64,000 nucleotides of DNA, taken from NCBI GenBank assembly GCA_910574915.1, contig CAJTCR010000005.1, positions 62,001 through 126,000 on the forward strand, written 5' to 3'. This document shows, piece by piece, positions 44,124 to 53,062 of this stretch; position 1 is the stretch's first letter; the number at the start of each line of letters is the position of its first letter. Made by a program: the position numbers and the translations under genes. The notes beneath the pieces are model-generated. The model did no database searches, had not been told where the DNA came from, and worked only from the letters and a program-made list of their open reading frames with translations. This DNA comes from Eubacteriaceae bacterium (lineage in GTDB: Bacteria; Bacillota; Clostridia; Lachnospirales; Lachnospiraceae).

Positions 44124-46616
44124 TCATTCAACCGCTTCAATAGAATCCACGATACTTAATTTTGTAATCTTCCACAACGGAATACACGTTGCTAACAAAC
44201 AGGCACAAATCGTAAGAAACGTCGCCTCTGCAATTGGAACAATAGGAACAGCAGCCAACTGAATAGTATCTGTCTTTGCGGCCTCTATAAAAATCGTACA
44301 AATATATCCAGCTATGCTTCCGATTAACGCCGCAAATAAGCCATAATAAGCTCCTTCCCATAAAAATACACTATATAAGCCTTCTGCACTCATACCAATG
44401 GCCCGCTGCATACCAATTTCTGCAATGCGAGTATGGATATTGGTATAAACCGTGTTGATGATATTCAGCAAACCGATTATTGCAATAAACAGAATCAGTC
44501 CCCATGCCAACAGCCGAATCTGCTCGAAACTCTCTGCCTCCTGACGGTCTGCCTGCTCGTAGGATAAAACGGTACTGCCAGGAATCCGTTGGGACAAACT
44601 CTCTAATACTTTGTCAAATGCATTCCGGTCAGCATCTGATGATAGGATTGGCCGCAGTTCTGCATAAGTCTCGATTCCAGTAATCCGGGGATACAGACGG
44701 TCGCTAACCAGAACTTGGACGCCGTTTGTAAATCCATTGTTTCCTACGCTAAAATAGGTATCATACCCATTAAGCGATAACAATACCGGCATTTCTTTGC
44801 CCGCAACAGCAATATTTGTGCCTGCCTCGATTTGAGTGGTGCCGATTTGTCCCTCTCCAACCTGCATGGGAATTGGATTTCGTATCACACAGCCTTCCCC
44901 AGCTTTCAACCGCTCCATCTGCTCTGGAGATAGACGCTGTGCGAACGCATCCTCTATCCAGCAGTCATTCAAGCCAACGATTTGCAAGCATTCACCAATA
45001 CCCAAAGTAATGCTGGTTTCTATGCCGATGGGGAGGTACTGTTCATCCAGGTCGTAGAGCGAAAACTGTTCTGCTGCCACGGCGAACACATTTTTATCCG
45101 CCTCCAATGCGGCAAGTTCGCCGGAAGAAATGCCGCCATATTCATTCACAACCGAGTAGTCTCCAAGATGATCTGGCATCGCAAAAGAAGCATCCAGCAA
45201 AGAACTGAAACTTTGTAGTGCAATAAAGACTGTAATGCTCATGACCAAAGACAAAATCGTAATTGCTGTGCGTCCACGGTTGCGTTTTAGATTCAGCCAA
45301 GCATAAAGCGCCTCGTAATTACGAATTTTTTTCGTTTTCCGATTTCTCCGTTTGATCTTAATATTTCGTCCTGCCATGGCCACGGTAGGGGATACCTTTG
45401 CGGCATATCGAGCAGCAGGGATAGCCGCTATAAGCGCAAAAAACAATGTAATGAACGTACTTACCAGCAGAAAAATACCTTTGCCAGAGCTGCTTTCTGC
45501 AATCAGAAGGTTTAATTCATCCCTGTTTTGCACCAAAAAAATTTCTGGAGAAACAAAACTGGTTGCGGCAGTCAAGATGCCTTTGGCTGACAAAGTTCCC
45601 AGCAGAAGCCCAATCGGAATACCAATCACACAGAGCAAAAGCACTTGGGCCGTCACAAGAAAATAAAGCTGTCGTTTTTCTCCACCAATGGCCCGCAAAG
45701 TACCATACTGCTTGATCCGTTGGGATACTGCAATTTTCAGAATATTATAGATCACCAATCCCGCCGCCACCAGCAGCAACAGTCCGACCATGATCCCTGC
45801 TGCCAGCATAAGGGAGAATCCTTGGCTGGATGTGTCAGACCGACCAGAATCATAGCGGATACCCAAAGCATCCAGATAGGGAACATTATATAGAGTATCC
45901 ATTTCATGGACACCCAGCGTAGAAATCAAGTCATTCACAGTCTCTTGAAACGTACTTTTATTGACCGTCCGAATATCCACATTATAGTAAAGATAGTTTT
46001 CCGGCAACAGGGATTCCGCCGTTCCCTTGCCCACCACGCCAGTGACGCCGCCAAAGGTATAGTTTAGATAATTGCTCTCCAGTATCCCTACCAACGAAAA
46101 ATCCGCCATAAAATCATAAGAAGAAATCTCAACTCCGTGGCGAAGCGCCTTTGACAGCGGAAGTGAAACAAGCTCGCCCAAACTGCCCACAAGACCAAGG
46201 TGTTGCAGCACATCCTCCGGCAACGCTATTTCCATAGGTGCTTCCGGCAATCTGCCTTCTTTTAGTCGGGAGGCCGTAGGATAAATTGCGACAACATCTT
46301 CCTGATATTCGTTCAGTCCCAACGAAAGGGACGGATTAAGCTCCGTTGTTCCCAAGGTGACATATTCTCCAACAAAAGACAACCGCTGGTCATTTTGCAA
46401 AGCTGCAACCTGTTCCTGATTCATCTGTAAAAATGTTACATAACGATTGCCACCCAAAGTAATGGCCTGCTGCTGGCGCATGGCGGACAGCACCCCGGCA
46501 GATTGCCCGATCACCGCCGTCATCATGGTTGAAAGGATAATGGCAATCAAAATCAGAATAGAAGTGATTTTCTGCGCCCCTGTCTCTTTGAGCGCCAGTG
46601 TGCGATAAGATTTCAT
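44124..46616 (-). CDS. FtsX-type ABC transporter permease, module 2
   Basis: An 830-residue permease with the same layout as the module 1 protein: N-terminal TM (SILILIAIILSTMMTAVIGQ), FtsX units near 270-400 and 720-830 (ILKIAVSQRIKQYGTLRAIG; INTVYTNIHTRIAEIGMQRA) and two large extracellular domains. Start overlaps the ATPase stop by four bases (ATGA). The two permeases are related but clearly diverged. Confidence 0.9.
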   Translation of the reverse strand: MKSYRTLALKETGAQKITSILILIAIILSTMMTAVIGQSAGVLSAMRQQQAITLGGNRYVTFLQMNQEQVAALQNDQRLSFVGEYVTLGTTELNPSLSLGLNEYQEDVVAIYPTASRLKEGRLPEAPMEIALPEDVLQHLGLVGSLGELVSLPLSKALRHGVEISSYDFMADFSLVGILESNYLNYTFGGVTGVVGKGTAESLLPENYLYYNVDIRTVNKSTFQETVNDLISTLGVHEMDTLYNVPYLDALGIRYDSGRSDTSSQGFSLMLAAGIMVGLLLLVAAGLVIYNILKIAVSQRIKQYGTLRAIGGEKRQLYFLVTAQVLLLCVIGIPIGLLLGTLSAKGILTAATSFVSPEIFLVQNRDELNLLIAESSSGKGIFLLVSTFITLFFALIAAIPAARYAAKVSPTVAMAGRNIKIKRRNRKTKKIRNYEALYAWLNLKRNRGRTAITILSLVMSITVFIALQSFSSLLDASFAMPDHLGDYSVVNEYGGISSGELAALEADKNVFAVAAEQFSLYDLDEQYLPIGIETSITLGIGECLQIVGLNDCWIEDAFAQRLSPEQMERLKAGEGCVIRNPIPMQVGEGQIGTTQIEAGTNIAVAGKEMPVLLSLNGYDTYFSVGNNGFTNGVQVLVSDRLYPRITGIETYAELRPILSSDADRNAFDKVLESLSQRIPGSTVLSYEQADRQEAESFEQIRLLAWGLILFIAIIGLLNIINTVYTNIHTRIAEIGMQRAIGMSAEGLYSVFLWEGAYYGLFAALIGSIAGYICTIFIEAAKTDTIQLAAVPIVPIAEATFLTICACLLATCIPLWKITKLSIVDSIEAVE

Positions 46617-47287
46617 CCTGCTATCACCTCCGAAAGAACACCGTCCACGATCACAAATTGTCTGTCAGCCATCCGCGCCACCCGGCGGTCATGTGTAATG
46701 ATAACTAATTTTGTACCCGTCTTTTCCCAGATATTTTCAAGCATCTTCATAACCTCGCTGCCGCTTTTGCTATCCAAGTTTCCTGTCGGCTCATCTGCAA
46801 AGATAATATCCGGCTTTGCAATCAAGGCACGCGCAATCGCAACACGCTGCTGCTGTCCTCCAGACAGTTCGTGCGGCAGGTGTTCCAGACGGTCACTGAT
46901 ACCTAACCATTCTGCAAGCTGCATCAGATAAACTTCATCTGGCAGCCTTTTGTCGAGGAGCAGGGGCATGATGATATTTTCTTTTGCCGTCAGAACAGGC
47001 AGTAGATTATACTGCTGAAAAACAAAACCAATGCGCCTTCGCCGAAATGCTGACAATTCCTTATCGCTAAAACCGTAAATATCCCTGCCATCATAGGTCA
47101 GGCTGCCGGAAGTCGGTCTGTCTAGCCCGGATAAGAGATGAAGCAGGGTGCTTTTGCCACTTCCTGATGGCCCCATAATGGATATAAAATCGTTTATGGC
47201 AATTTCCAAATTGACCTTATCCAGAGCTACCACCCGGTTTTCTCCAACCCCATAAATTTTGGATAGTTCCTTGGCTTCAATTTTCAT
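46613..47287 (-). CDS. ABC transporter ATP-binding protein, module 2
   Basis: A 224-residue MacB-type ATPase: Walker [17 protein letters not shown], signature [16 protein letters not shown], Walker [21 protein letters not shown], switch VIITHDRRVARMADR. The start at 47287 has AAGGAGG upstream. A direct-repeat operator (47330-47350) like that before the response regulator gene sits in front of it, so ATPase and permease are probably induced by the module 2 regulator. Confidence 0.95.
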   Translation of the reverse strand: MKIEAKELSKIYGVGENRVVALDKVNLEIAINDFISIMGPSGSGKSTLLHLLSGLDRPTSGSLTYDGRDIYGFSDKELSAFRRRRIGFVFQQYNLLPVLTAKENIIMPLLLDKRLPDEVYLMQLAEWLGISDRLEHLPHELSGGQQQRVAIARALIAKPDIIFADEPTGNLDSKSGSEVMKMLENIWEKTGTKLVIITHDRRVARMADRQFVIVDGVLSEVIAG

Positions 47288-47329
47288 AATAAAAAACCTC
47301 CTTATCATTGATAAGGAGAGTTTATATGA

Positions 47330-47350
47330 TAAATCTCAAGAAACGCTCAA
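47330..47350 (-). promoter_or_regulatory. Direct-repeat operator before the module 2 transporter genes
   Basis: Minus strand TTGAG-CGTTTC-TTGAG-ATTTA, two TTGAG units 11 bases apart, just upstream of a TAAACT or TATAAA -10 box. The same TTGAG-N6-TTGAGATTTA occurs at 49156-49176. Half sites one helical turn apart fit an OmpR-family dimer. Confidence 0.65.
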
Positions 47351-48456
47351 GATTTGAAATTTATTTGAAAAAATGCCGTTGCCATCGCACCTTGTCCATC
47401 TACATTTTCGAGTTTTAAAAAACCACCATGCTTTATACAGAGTATTCCGCTGCTATACAGCCCCATGCCAAAATGTGCTGTATCCTCGTTTCGTTTTCCA
47501 AAAGGTTTCGGTCCGTTTTGCACTAATTCCGCAGGATAACCGGAACCGTCATCTATGACGGAAAGGGATAAAAAATCTTTATTTTCCACAATGTGTATTT
47601 GAATTTTACTTCGTGAAAAACGAGCCGCATTGTTAATTAAATTCTCTGCAACAGTCAAAAACATTCCATGGTCTAATTTTACAGAACCCTTATCGGGAGC
47701 AGATATTGACATACATAGCTCTGGGGCAAACAGTTTTACGGTATCTGCCAACTCTGACCATAACACGGCGTAGGTACACTTACTAATTCGCACCGGCATT
47801 TGCTCAAGCCTCTGAATACTGCTCATTGCTTCCACATATTGCTCAATGCGCAGGGTATAACTTTCCAGCCGTTCAAGCGCCTGATCGTCTGCCATTCCCT
47901 GCTTTAGCAACTTTACGGTTCCTTTTATAACTGTGACGGGATTGCGTAAATCGTGGGAGAAAGCAGCATTTAACCGTTTTCGTTCCTCTGCCTGCCTCCA
48001 TAACTCCTGATTTGTTTTCAGAAGTTCAAGCCGCATCGTTTCAAAAGCTGTGCAGATTTGACCGAGTTCATCAGCCGATACGGCCGTAATAGAAAAGTTG
48101 AGATCATTTGCGCTGATATGCTCCGTACCATCCCGCAATAGTTCAATCGGTTCTTTTAGCTTAATATGGTAAAATAAGCTGCCCGCAGTTCCCAAACCCA
48201 CCAGTGGAAATACGGCACAGGAAAAAATCTCAAGCCCGGACATCAGGGATAACATGCGTTGCTGTTTTGTAGTAACAGGTTCTATTCTCGATACTACCCC
48301 GTCAAGTGAAAAAGAAATTTCGCTGGCAGGATAGTCTCCCCTGATTGCACCGCAGCCTAAAAACACCAGAATTATAAGAACGAGCGAAACAAAAACACAT
48401 CCCACAGACAGAAGAAAGAACGACTTCTTCAAACTCATATTTTTCAGCCATTCCAT
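47347..48456 (-). CDS. Histidine kinase, module 2
   Basis: A 369-residue kinase with TM1 at about 12-34, an extracellular loop of about 35 residues, TM2 near 72-93, a HAMP domain and a kinase core: His in LNAAFSHDLRNPVTVIKGTV, N-box AENLINNAARFSRS, G-box IDDGSGYPAELV and HFGMGLYSSGILC. The start at 48456 follows GGGGGTG and overlaps the response regulator gene by 13 bases. Confidence 0.92.
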   Translation of the reverse strand: MEWLKNMSLKKSFFLLSVGCVFVSLVLIILVFLGCGAIRGDYPASEISFSLDGVVSRIEPVTTKQQRMLSLMSGLEIFSCAVFPLVGLGTAGSLFYHIKLKEPIELLRDGTEHISANDLNFSITAVSADELGQICTAFETMRLELLKTNQELWRQAEERKRLNAAFSHDLRNPVTVIKGTVKLLKQGMADDQALERLESYTLRIEQYVEAMSSIQRLEQMPVRISKCTYAVLWSELADTVKLFAPELCMSISAPDKGSVKLDHGMFLTVAENLINNAARFSRSKIQIHIVENKDFLSLSVIDDGSGYPAELVQNGPKPFGKRNEDTAHFGMGLYSSGILCIKHGGFLKLENVDGQGAMATAFFQINFKS

Positions 48457-49118
48457 TTATAACCACACCCCCAAACGGTTTCAATGTAACTGTGGAGCGT
48501 ATGTGCCGTCAGCTTTGCCCGAATCTTCCTAATATGCTCCATAACAGTATCACTGTTCCCAGCCCCATCTATTCCCCACACAGTTTCATAAATCCGCTCC
48601 CTATCAAATACCTGTCCGGGATTCAGGGACAATAATTCAACAATATCAAATTCCCGTTTTGACATGGAAACAGACACACCATTTATGGCGATTGTCCGTG
48701 CCGCATAATCAATCGTTATTTCTCCAAAAAAGCGTACTGCCCTGTTGTATTGCCGACGCTGTTCTCGCCGCAGATGGGCTGCAACCCTTGCCCCCAACTC
48801 ATCTAAATCAAAAGGCTTGATGATATAATCGTCCGCACCTGCCTGAAATCCAATAATCTTATCGGCAGACTCTATCCGTGCCGTCAGAAAGAGTATAGGG
48901 CAGGTAATAAATTCCCGTATCCGCTGGCAGACAGCAAGTCCGTCCATTTCTGGCATATTGATGTCAAGCAACACAATATCAGGATCACAAACTGCCTGTT
49001 TCAGTGCTTCCATGCCGTTATAAGCTGTGTAAATTTGAAAAGACTGCCTTTCAAAATAACTTTTCAGCATATCCACGATACCTTTTTCATCATCCACAAT
49101 CAAAATTTTCTCACTCAT
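48444..49118 (-). CDS. OmpR-type response regulator, module 2
   Basis: A 224-residue regulator: acidic pocket ILIVDDEKGIVDML, phospho-Asp in DPDIVLLDINMPEMDGLAV, Lys in DDYIIKPFDLDELGARVA, and a winged-helix DNA-binding domain (SKREFDIVELLSLNPGQVFD; SDTVMEHIRKIRAKL). GAGGAGC precedes the ATG. The matching direct repeat upstream suggests autoregulation plus control of the ATPase/permease genes. Confidence 0.95.
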   Translation of the reverse strand: MSEKILIVDDEKGIVDMLKSYFERQSFQIYTAYNGMEALKQAVCDPDIVLLDINMPEMDGLAVCQRIREFITCPILFLTARIESADKIIGFQAGADDYIIKPFDLDELGARVAAHLRREQRRQYNRAVRFFGEITIDYAARTIAINGVSVSMSKREFDIVELLSLNPGQVFDRERIYETVWGIDGAGNSDTVMEHIRKIRAKLTAHTLHSYIETVWGCGYKWNG

Positions 49119-49411
49119 GCAAAGAGCTCCTCTCGTAAAAATATATTATACCATGTAAATCTCAAAAATTTCTCAAGTTTTTTAATTATATCTTCTGTAT
49201 ATTTTCCTGTACTTTGTAATCTCAAATAATTAGTCTTTTTCGGCTTTCCGTGTCCGTATCTGGTAGGGAAGGAGACTCCGTTGAGAAACTATGGAAAAAA
49301 GGCTCAAAAAGCGAAAAAATAAAACCGCCGAATCCGCGGAAAGGCTTATTTCCACGCATTTTAGCGGTTTCCATTGTATCAATTTCGGTGCTGCGACATC
49401 TTTAGCACCCC
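49119..49411. other. Intergenic region before module 2
   Basis: Contains the module 2 promoter and operator near 49145-49176. Further along is a GC-rich segment at about 49325-49375 with AACCGC / GCGGTT arms around TCCGCGGA, possibly a terminator or recombination scar. A minus-strand open frame of about 50 codons crosses it but lacks a ribosome binding site. Confidence 0.5.
49156..49176 (-). promoter_or_regulatory. Direct-repeat operator before the module 2 response regulator
   Basis: Minus strand TTGAG-AAATTT-TTGAG-ATTTA with five bases to TATAAT (49145-49150). It duplicates the motif before the ATPase gene. Confidence 0.68.
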
Positions 49412-50041
49412 TTATCTGATGAAATTCGTAAATGTTACATCTTCGTACTCAGGCTTGGTAATCCCTGCGTTTTCAGCAGCTTCCCCAGCTTTCAGCAGAT
49501 ATGCCATGTTTGCGCCAAGCGTACGCATGGTCTGCAAGCCTTCCTCGTCCTGTCTGGCTTCTTCCGCTATAAAGCCGTGGATCTGATTCCAGTACTGGGA
49601 AGAAACCACATGCATATTTGTCATCAGAAAATACTGATTCAGCCGTTCAAAGGCAGCCGTTGCGCCGCCTCTGCGGCATGACACAACCGAAGCCGCCAGC
49701 ATTCCTCTGAACTTTGTCCCATCTGCGCTGAAGAACAAACGGTCAAGGAAAGATGTCAGCCTTCCGTTCGGGCCGCCATAGTAGACGGGCGAGCCTGCAA
49801 TCATTCCGCCAAATTCGTCTAAACGGGCAGCTATCTCATTTACCTGATCATCAAAAACGCACTTACCCTTCTGCTGGCACTGGTAACAGGCAATGCAGTC
49901 CTGCATCGGCTGTTTCCCAAGCCACAGGATTTCTGTTTCAATTCCGTTTTTGTTAAGAGATGCTGCCGCTTCCCGCAGCGCAACATCCGTACACCCATGT
50001 TCATTCGGGCTGCCATTGATTAAAAGTACCTTTTTTATCAT
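49412..50041 (-). CDS. Flavodoxin-fold NAD(P)H-dependent oxidoreductase
   Basis: A 209-residue FMN-binding reductase. The phosphate loop is LLINGSPNEHGCTDVALREA and the flavin loop is GMIAGSPVYYGGPNGRLTSF. A Cys-rich stretch, MQDCIACYQCQQKGKCVF, is typical of the iron-sulphur-flavoprotein-like or quinone-reductase subgroup. The gene follows the broken aldo/keto reductase gene and is the only member of this redox locus that still looks whole. Confidence 0.9.
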   Translation of the reverse strand: MIKKVLLINGSPNEHGCTDVALREAAASLNKNGIETEILWLGKQPMQDCIACYQCQQKGKCVFDDQVNEIAARLDEFGGMIAGSPVYYGGPNGRLTSFLDRLFFSADGTKFRGMLAASVVSCRRGGATAAFERLNQYFLMTNMHVVSSQYWNQIHGFIAEEARQDEEGLQTMRTLGANMAYLLKAGEAAENAGITKPEYEDVTFTNFIR

Positions 50042-50062
50042 GTCTGACCTCCATTAAATTTT

Positions 50063-51047
50063 TTAAACCACGTCTCCGGCTTTCTGTTTCCCATTCTGTG
50101 CCATAACACCTGCAAGGGCGTGCGGGACATACAATTCCTCCAAATAATCCGTTTCTTCCTTTGTAAGTTCCAGCTCCGCTGCTTTGACCGCTCCGTTAAT
50201 GTTGGACTTCTTCGTCACTCCCATAACAGGAGCCGTCACCTTCCTAAGCAGCCATGCAAGGGCAATCTCCGTCATGCGTACATTTTTACTTTCTGCCAGT
50301 TCCTTAACCCTGTCGATAATACCTGCATCCGCATCCTGCGACTTGTCATATTTGAACCTCGCATACGCATCCAGTTCGAGCCGTTTTGTCGTTTCACTAG
50401 CCGGTCGGCAGAGCCTGCCGGAAGCCAAAGGGCTGTACGGAGTCAATGCAATACCCTGGTCTTCACAGAACGGTATCATCTCCCGTTCCTCCTCACGGGC
50501 GATCAGATTGTAATGTCCCTGAACAGAGATAAATTCAGCAAAACCGTTCTCCCTCGCATAAAAGTTTGCCTTGGCAAGCTGCCACGCATAGCAGTTAGAA
50601 ATGCCGACATATCTTGTCTTTCCTGCTTTCACTGTGTTATTCAGCCCCTCGATGATTTCCTCCATTGGTGTGTGGTAATCCCACATGTGGCAGATATAGA
50701 GGTCAACATAATCCAGCCCAAGGCGTTTTAAGCGCCTGTCCAGACACATTTCTGTCAAGTTCCTCCTGCGACCTCGGCAGGAATTTTGTCGCAACAATAT
50801 AATCATCACGCTTTGCAAAATCCTTGAGAGCCTTGCCTAGAACTTCTTCACTACTGCCTTCCTGATAAGACATGGCAGTATCAAAGAAGTTGATCCCCTG
50901 ATCTAACGCATAGCGAATAATCTCCCTGCTTTCTTCCTCTGGAACAGCCCACTTGTTCATGCCCTTTGAAGGATCGCCGATACCCATGCATCCCATGCAG
51001 ATACGCGAGGCATTCAAATCTGATTTTCCAAGTTTTGTATATACCAT
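50063..51047 (-). pseudogene. Aldo/keto reductase, frameshifted
   Basis: Two overlapping frames make one enzyme. The N-terminal part from 51047 has KLGKSDLNASRICMGCMGIG and catalytic INFFDTAMSYQEGSSEE, ending DYIVATKFLPRSQEELDRNV. The remainder in another frame has CLDRRLKRLGLDYVDLYICH, GLNNTVKAGKTRYVGISNCY and ALAWLLRKVTAPVMGVTKK. The switch falls near 50745-50765, with about 15-20 bases apparently lost relative to intact relatives. A sequencing error cannot be excluded but would need to be a deletion. Confidence 0.85.
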
Positions 51048-51144
51048 TATGCACCTCCGCGACTTCTGATTTGCCGTTCTATCCCGGCAACAAAATTATA
51101 CCTCATTTATCCGAAATCGTCATGTAGATAAAATGGAATAGCAA

Positions 51145-51845
51145 TCATCTGTTTTTCTCAATATCCTGCCAGTTGAAGTTGCCAAGGATTTCTGCATCTT
51201 TACCAATAAGCGCTTTACCGGCTTCTTCATCTCCTTGTAACTGGTACAGCATCCACGCCGTCATATATCCGTCGGTCTTCATCTGCATTTCCACATGTTC
51301 CGCACCGGCAACCCTTGCACGGAGTTTAAACACATTGTCCGGCATTGCATCATAATTCTCAACCAGTGATGAAAGCGGTGCAACGCCAAGCCACTCTGTG
51401 ACCGCGTCCGTTGCACCAGTATCGTCAGATGTTCCGGCAGCGGCAGTCATAAACCACGGAATAGATACTTTTGAGGCATCATATCCACCCCACATCTTCG
51501 CAAGATAAGAATGCGCTGCACTGCCTGTAAAAATTGTTTTATACAGACCGCTGTTCTCACATTCCGTTACCGCCCTGACCGCACCTACACCGCCTTGTGA
51601 ATATCCGGCAATTCCAATATTTTGAACATCCATTTTTTCATAAAACAAGCTGTCGGAATTTTGATTCTGCTCCAACATATAAGCCAAAGTCAGTGCGGTT
51701 GATATTCCTGTTCCCGCCTGTCTGTCATCATTACCGACTACAACAAATCCCCAGGAAGCAAGCCTTTCAAAGTATGGTTCGTAGTTTAATGCCGCCGTAT
51801 TGCTGCCATTCACGACAACAATCAGCGGATACTCCGCCTGGAACT
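51145..51845 (-). pseudogene. Alpha/beta hydrolase, 5' end deleted
   Basis: Hydrolase homology starts abruptly at AEYPLIVVVNGSNTAALNYE and includes the nucleophile elbow GIAGYSQGGVGAVRAV (catalytic Ser) and a late His in GAEHVEMQMKTDGYMTAWML. The frame extends upstream to 51966, but that part is antisense to a LysR remnant and is not hydrolase. The N-terminal region of a normal dienelactone-hydrolase-like protein is missing. Confidence 0.78.
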
Positions 51846-51849
51846 TGTA

Positions 51850-52343
51850 GAATATGGTTCCGACCAGCTTTCGGCTATGCTGCTGGAGCGGGAACTTGAC
51901 CTGACATTTAGCTGCAACACTGCATTTATGGACAATCTTGAAAAATACCCGGCTTTTTATGACCATGTACTTTTAGCAGTGCCAACAGAACATCCGGTTA
52001 ACTGTCACATTTTAACGAAGTAGAATTTATACTTCTTACCCCTGGAAATAATCTTTATGACCGCTGTACCCAGATGTTCCAAGAAGCAGACTTTACACCC
52101 CGCATTAAACTTATGCTTGCCCAGCTTGCAACAGCCTATCATCTGGCTGCTTCCGATTATGCGGCTACTTTTATCAGTGACCGCTTAATCCATACCAGCA
52201 CCGACCGGCTTGCATTTTATAATATTCAGTCCAGCCTGACAAAACGGCTGTTTTATATCCTGCTGCCGAACCGAAATTATACAACACATGCTACCAAAGA
52301 ATTTATTCAATTTTTTCTTTCACATTTTAAACAGTATGTATAA
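51850..52343 (+). pseudogene. LysR-family regulator, 5' half deleted
   Basis: Reading plus-strand frames gives the effector domain only: QLSAMLLERELDLTFSCNTA, YPAFYDHVLLAVPTEHPVNC and, after a short break, EFILLTPGNNLYDRCTQMFQ and so on to a stop at 52343. The helix-turn-helix is gone. It abuts the truncated hydrolase head to head, so one deletion removed both 5' ends and the promoter between them. Confidence 0.78.
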
Positions 52344-52557
52344 AAATTACGTTATCCTTTTTGTTGAATCTAAATTTTCATTGTATGCGCGATCTGCCGC
52401 AGAAGGTTACATTGGAATATTCTGAAAGCAAAACAGAAAGTATTCCCTTTGAAATAGAATCTGTAAAGATGCCGCATCCATAATTGCCGCGCCGTCTATC
52501 CACGCAAAAAAGCCGCCCGGTTTTGATGCCGGACGGCCTTTTTACGAATCTTACGCA
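52344..52557. other. Gap with short remnant reading frame and a terminator
   Basis: A plus-strand open stretch at about 52384-52482 (LPQKVTLEYSESKTESIPF) has no ribosome binding site and looks like a leftover. The rest holds the terminator at 52505-52540. Confidence 0.45.
52505..52540 (-). terminator. Terminator of the 58-residue protein gene
   Basis: Minus strand GCCGTCCGG / CCGGGCGGC stem with an 8-base loop followed by TTTTTT. Confidence 0.88.
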
Positions 52558-52734
52558 TTACGCGCTGCATCTGCTGATTTCCAAATACCACACAACCTGT
52601 TTTTCGTCAATATATTCATAATCTTTCGCTTCGCAAAACCTCCGGCAGTCTCTTTCGCTTCCGTAATAAAGCGGAAGCTGTACCCCGCTTGGGCTGGATT
52701 TATATACACAGTATTCATTCTTATTTTTTACCAT
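52558..52734 (-). CDS. Small protein of 58 residues, unknown
   Basis: Starts after AAGGAGG with ideal spacing and ends 20 bases before a strong terminator, so it is very likely a real gene. The sequence begins MVKNKNEYCVYKSSPSG, has SERDCRRFCEAKDYEYIDEK and ends VVWYLEISRCSA. Aromatic-rich and mixed charge, with four Cys residues. I do not recognise it. Confidence 0.75.
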   Translation of the reverse strand: MVKNKNEYCVYKSSPSGVQLPLYYGSERDCRRFCEAKDYEYIDEKQVVWYLEISRCSA

Positions 52735-53024
52735 AGGAACCTCCTTCCTTTACAGGCATATTATTACATGAGATTGCCCAAACGTCAACTTTTATAATCC
52801 ACAGGATTTTTCCAGTTTTACCTGATTTTTTCTGCTGTTTGCACAATCAATTTCTGCCCGCTTGGCGGATTTTAAAAAAACTGCATGATGGATAAAACCG
52901 TACGCCGTTTGTTTTCTACCTGCCTTTTTCCAAGCAGGCACAACGCCATGCCTGCCGCAAAGACAGCCAGACGGTAATACTGTGCCTTGATTTTGTTTGC
53001 AAAAACCCGATCTTTTTTTCATTA

Positions 53025-53050
53025 AAAAAAGCGCCTGCTACAAGCGCTTA
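53025..53050 (-). terminator. Terminator of the thioesterase gene
   Basis: Minus strand AGCGC-TTGTAGCAG-GCGCT followed by TTTTTTTAA, just after the thioesterase stop. Confidence 0.85.
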
Positions 53051-53062
53051 TATCTCCATTAT

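Noticed and set aside
51846..51966. N-terminal extension of the hydrolase frame
   Set aside because: This part is antisense to LysR coding sequence and shows no hydrolase similarity.
52792..53022. 76-codon minus-strand frame after the thioesterase
   Set aside because: Its start lies directly on the T-run of the thioesterase terminator with no ribosome binding site, and the peptide has no recognisable features.
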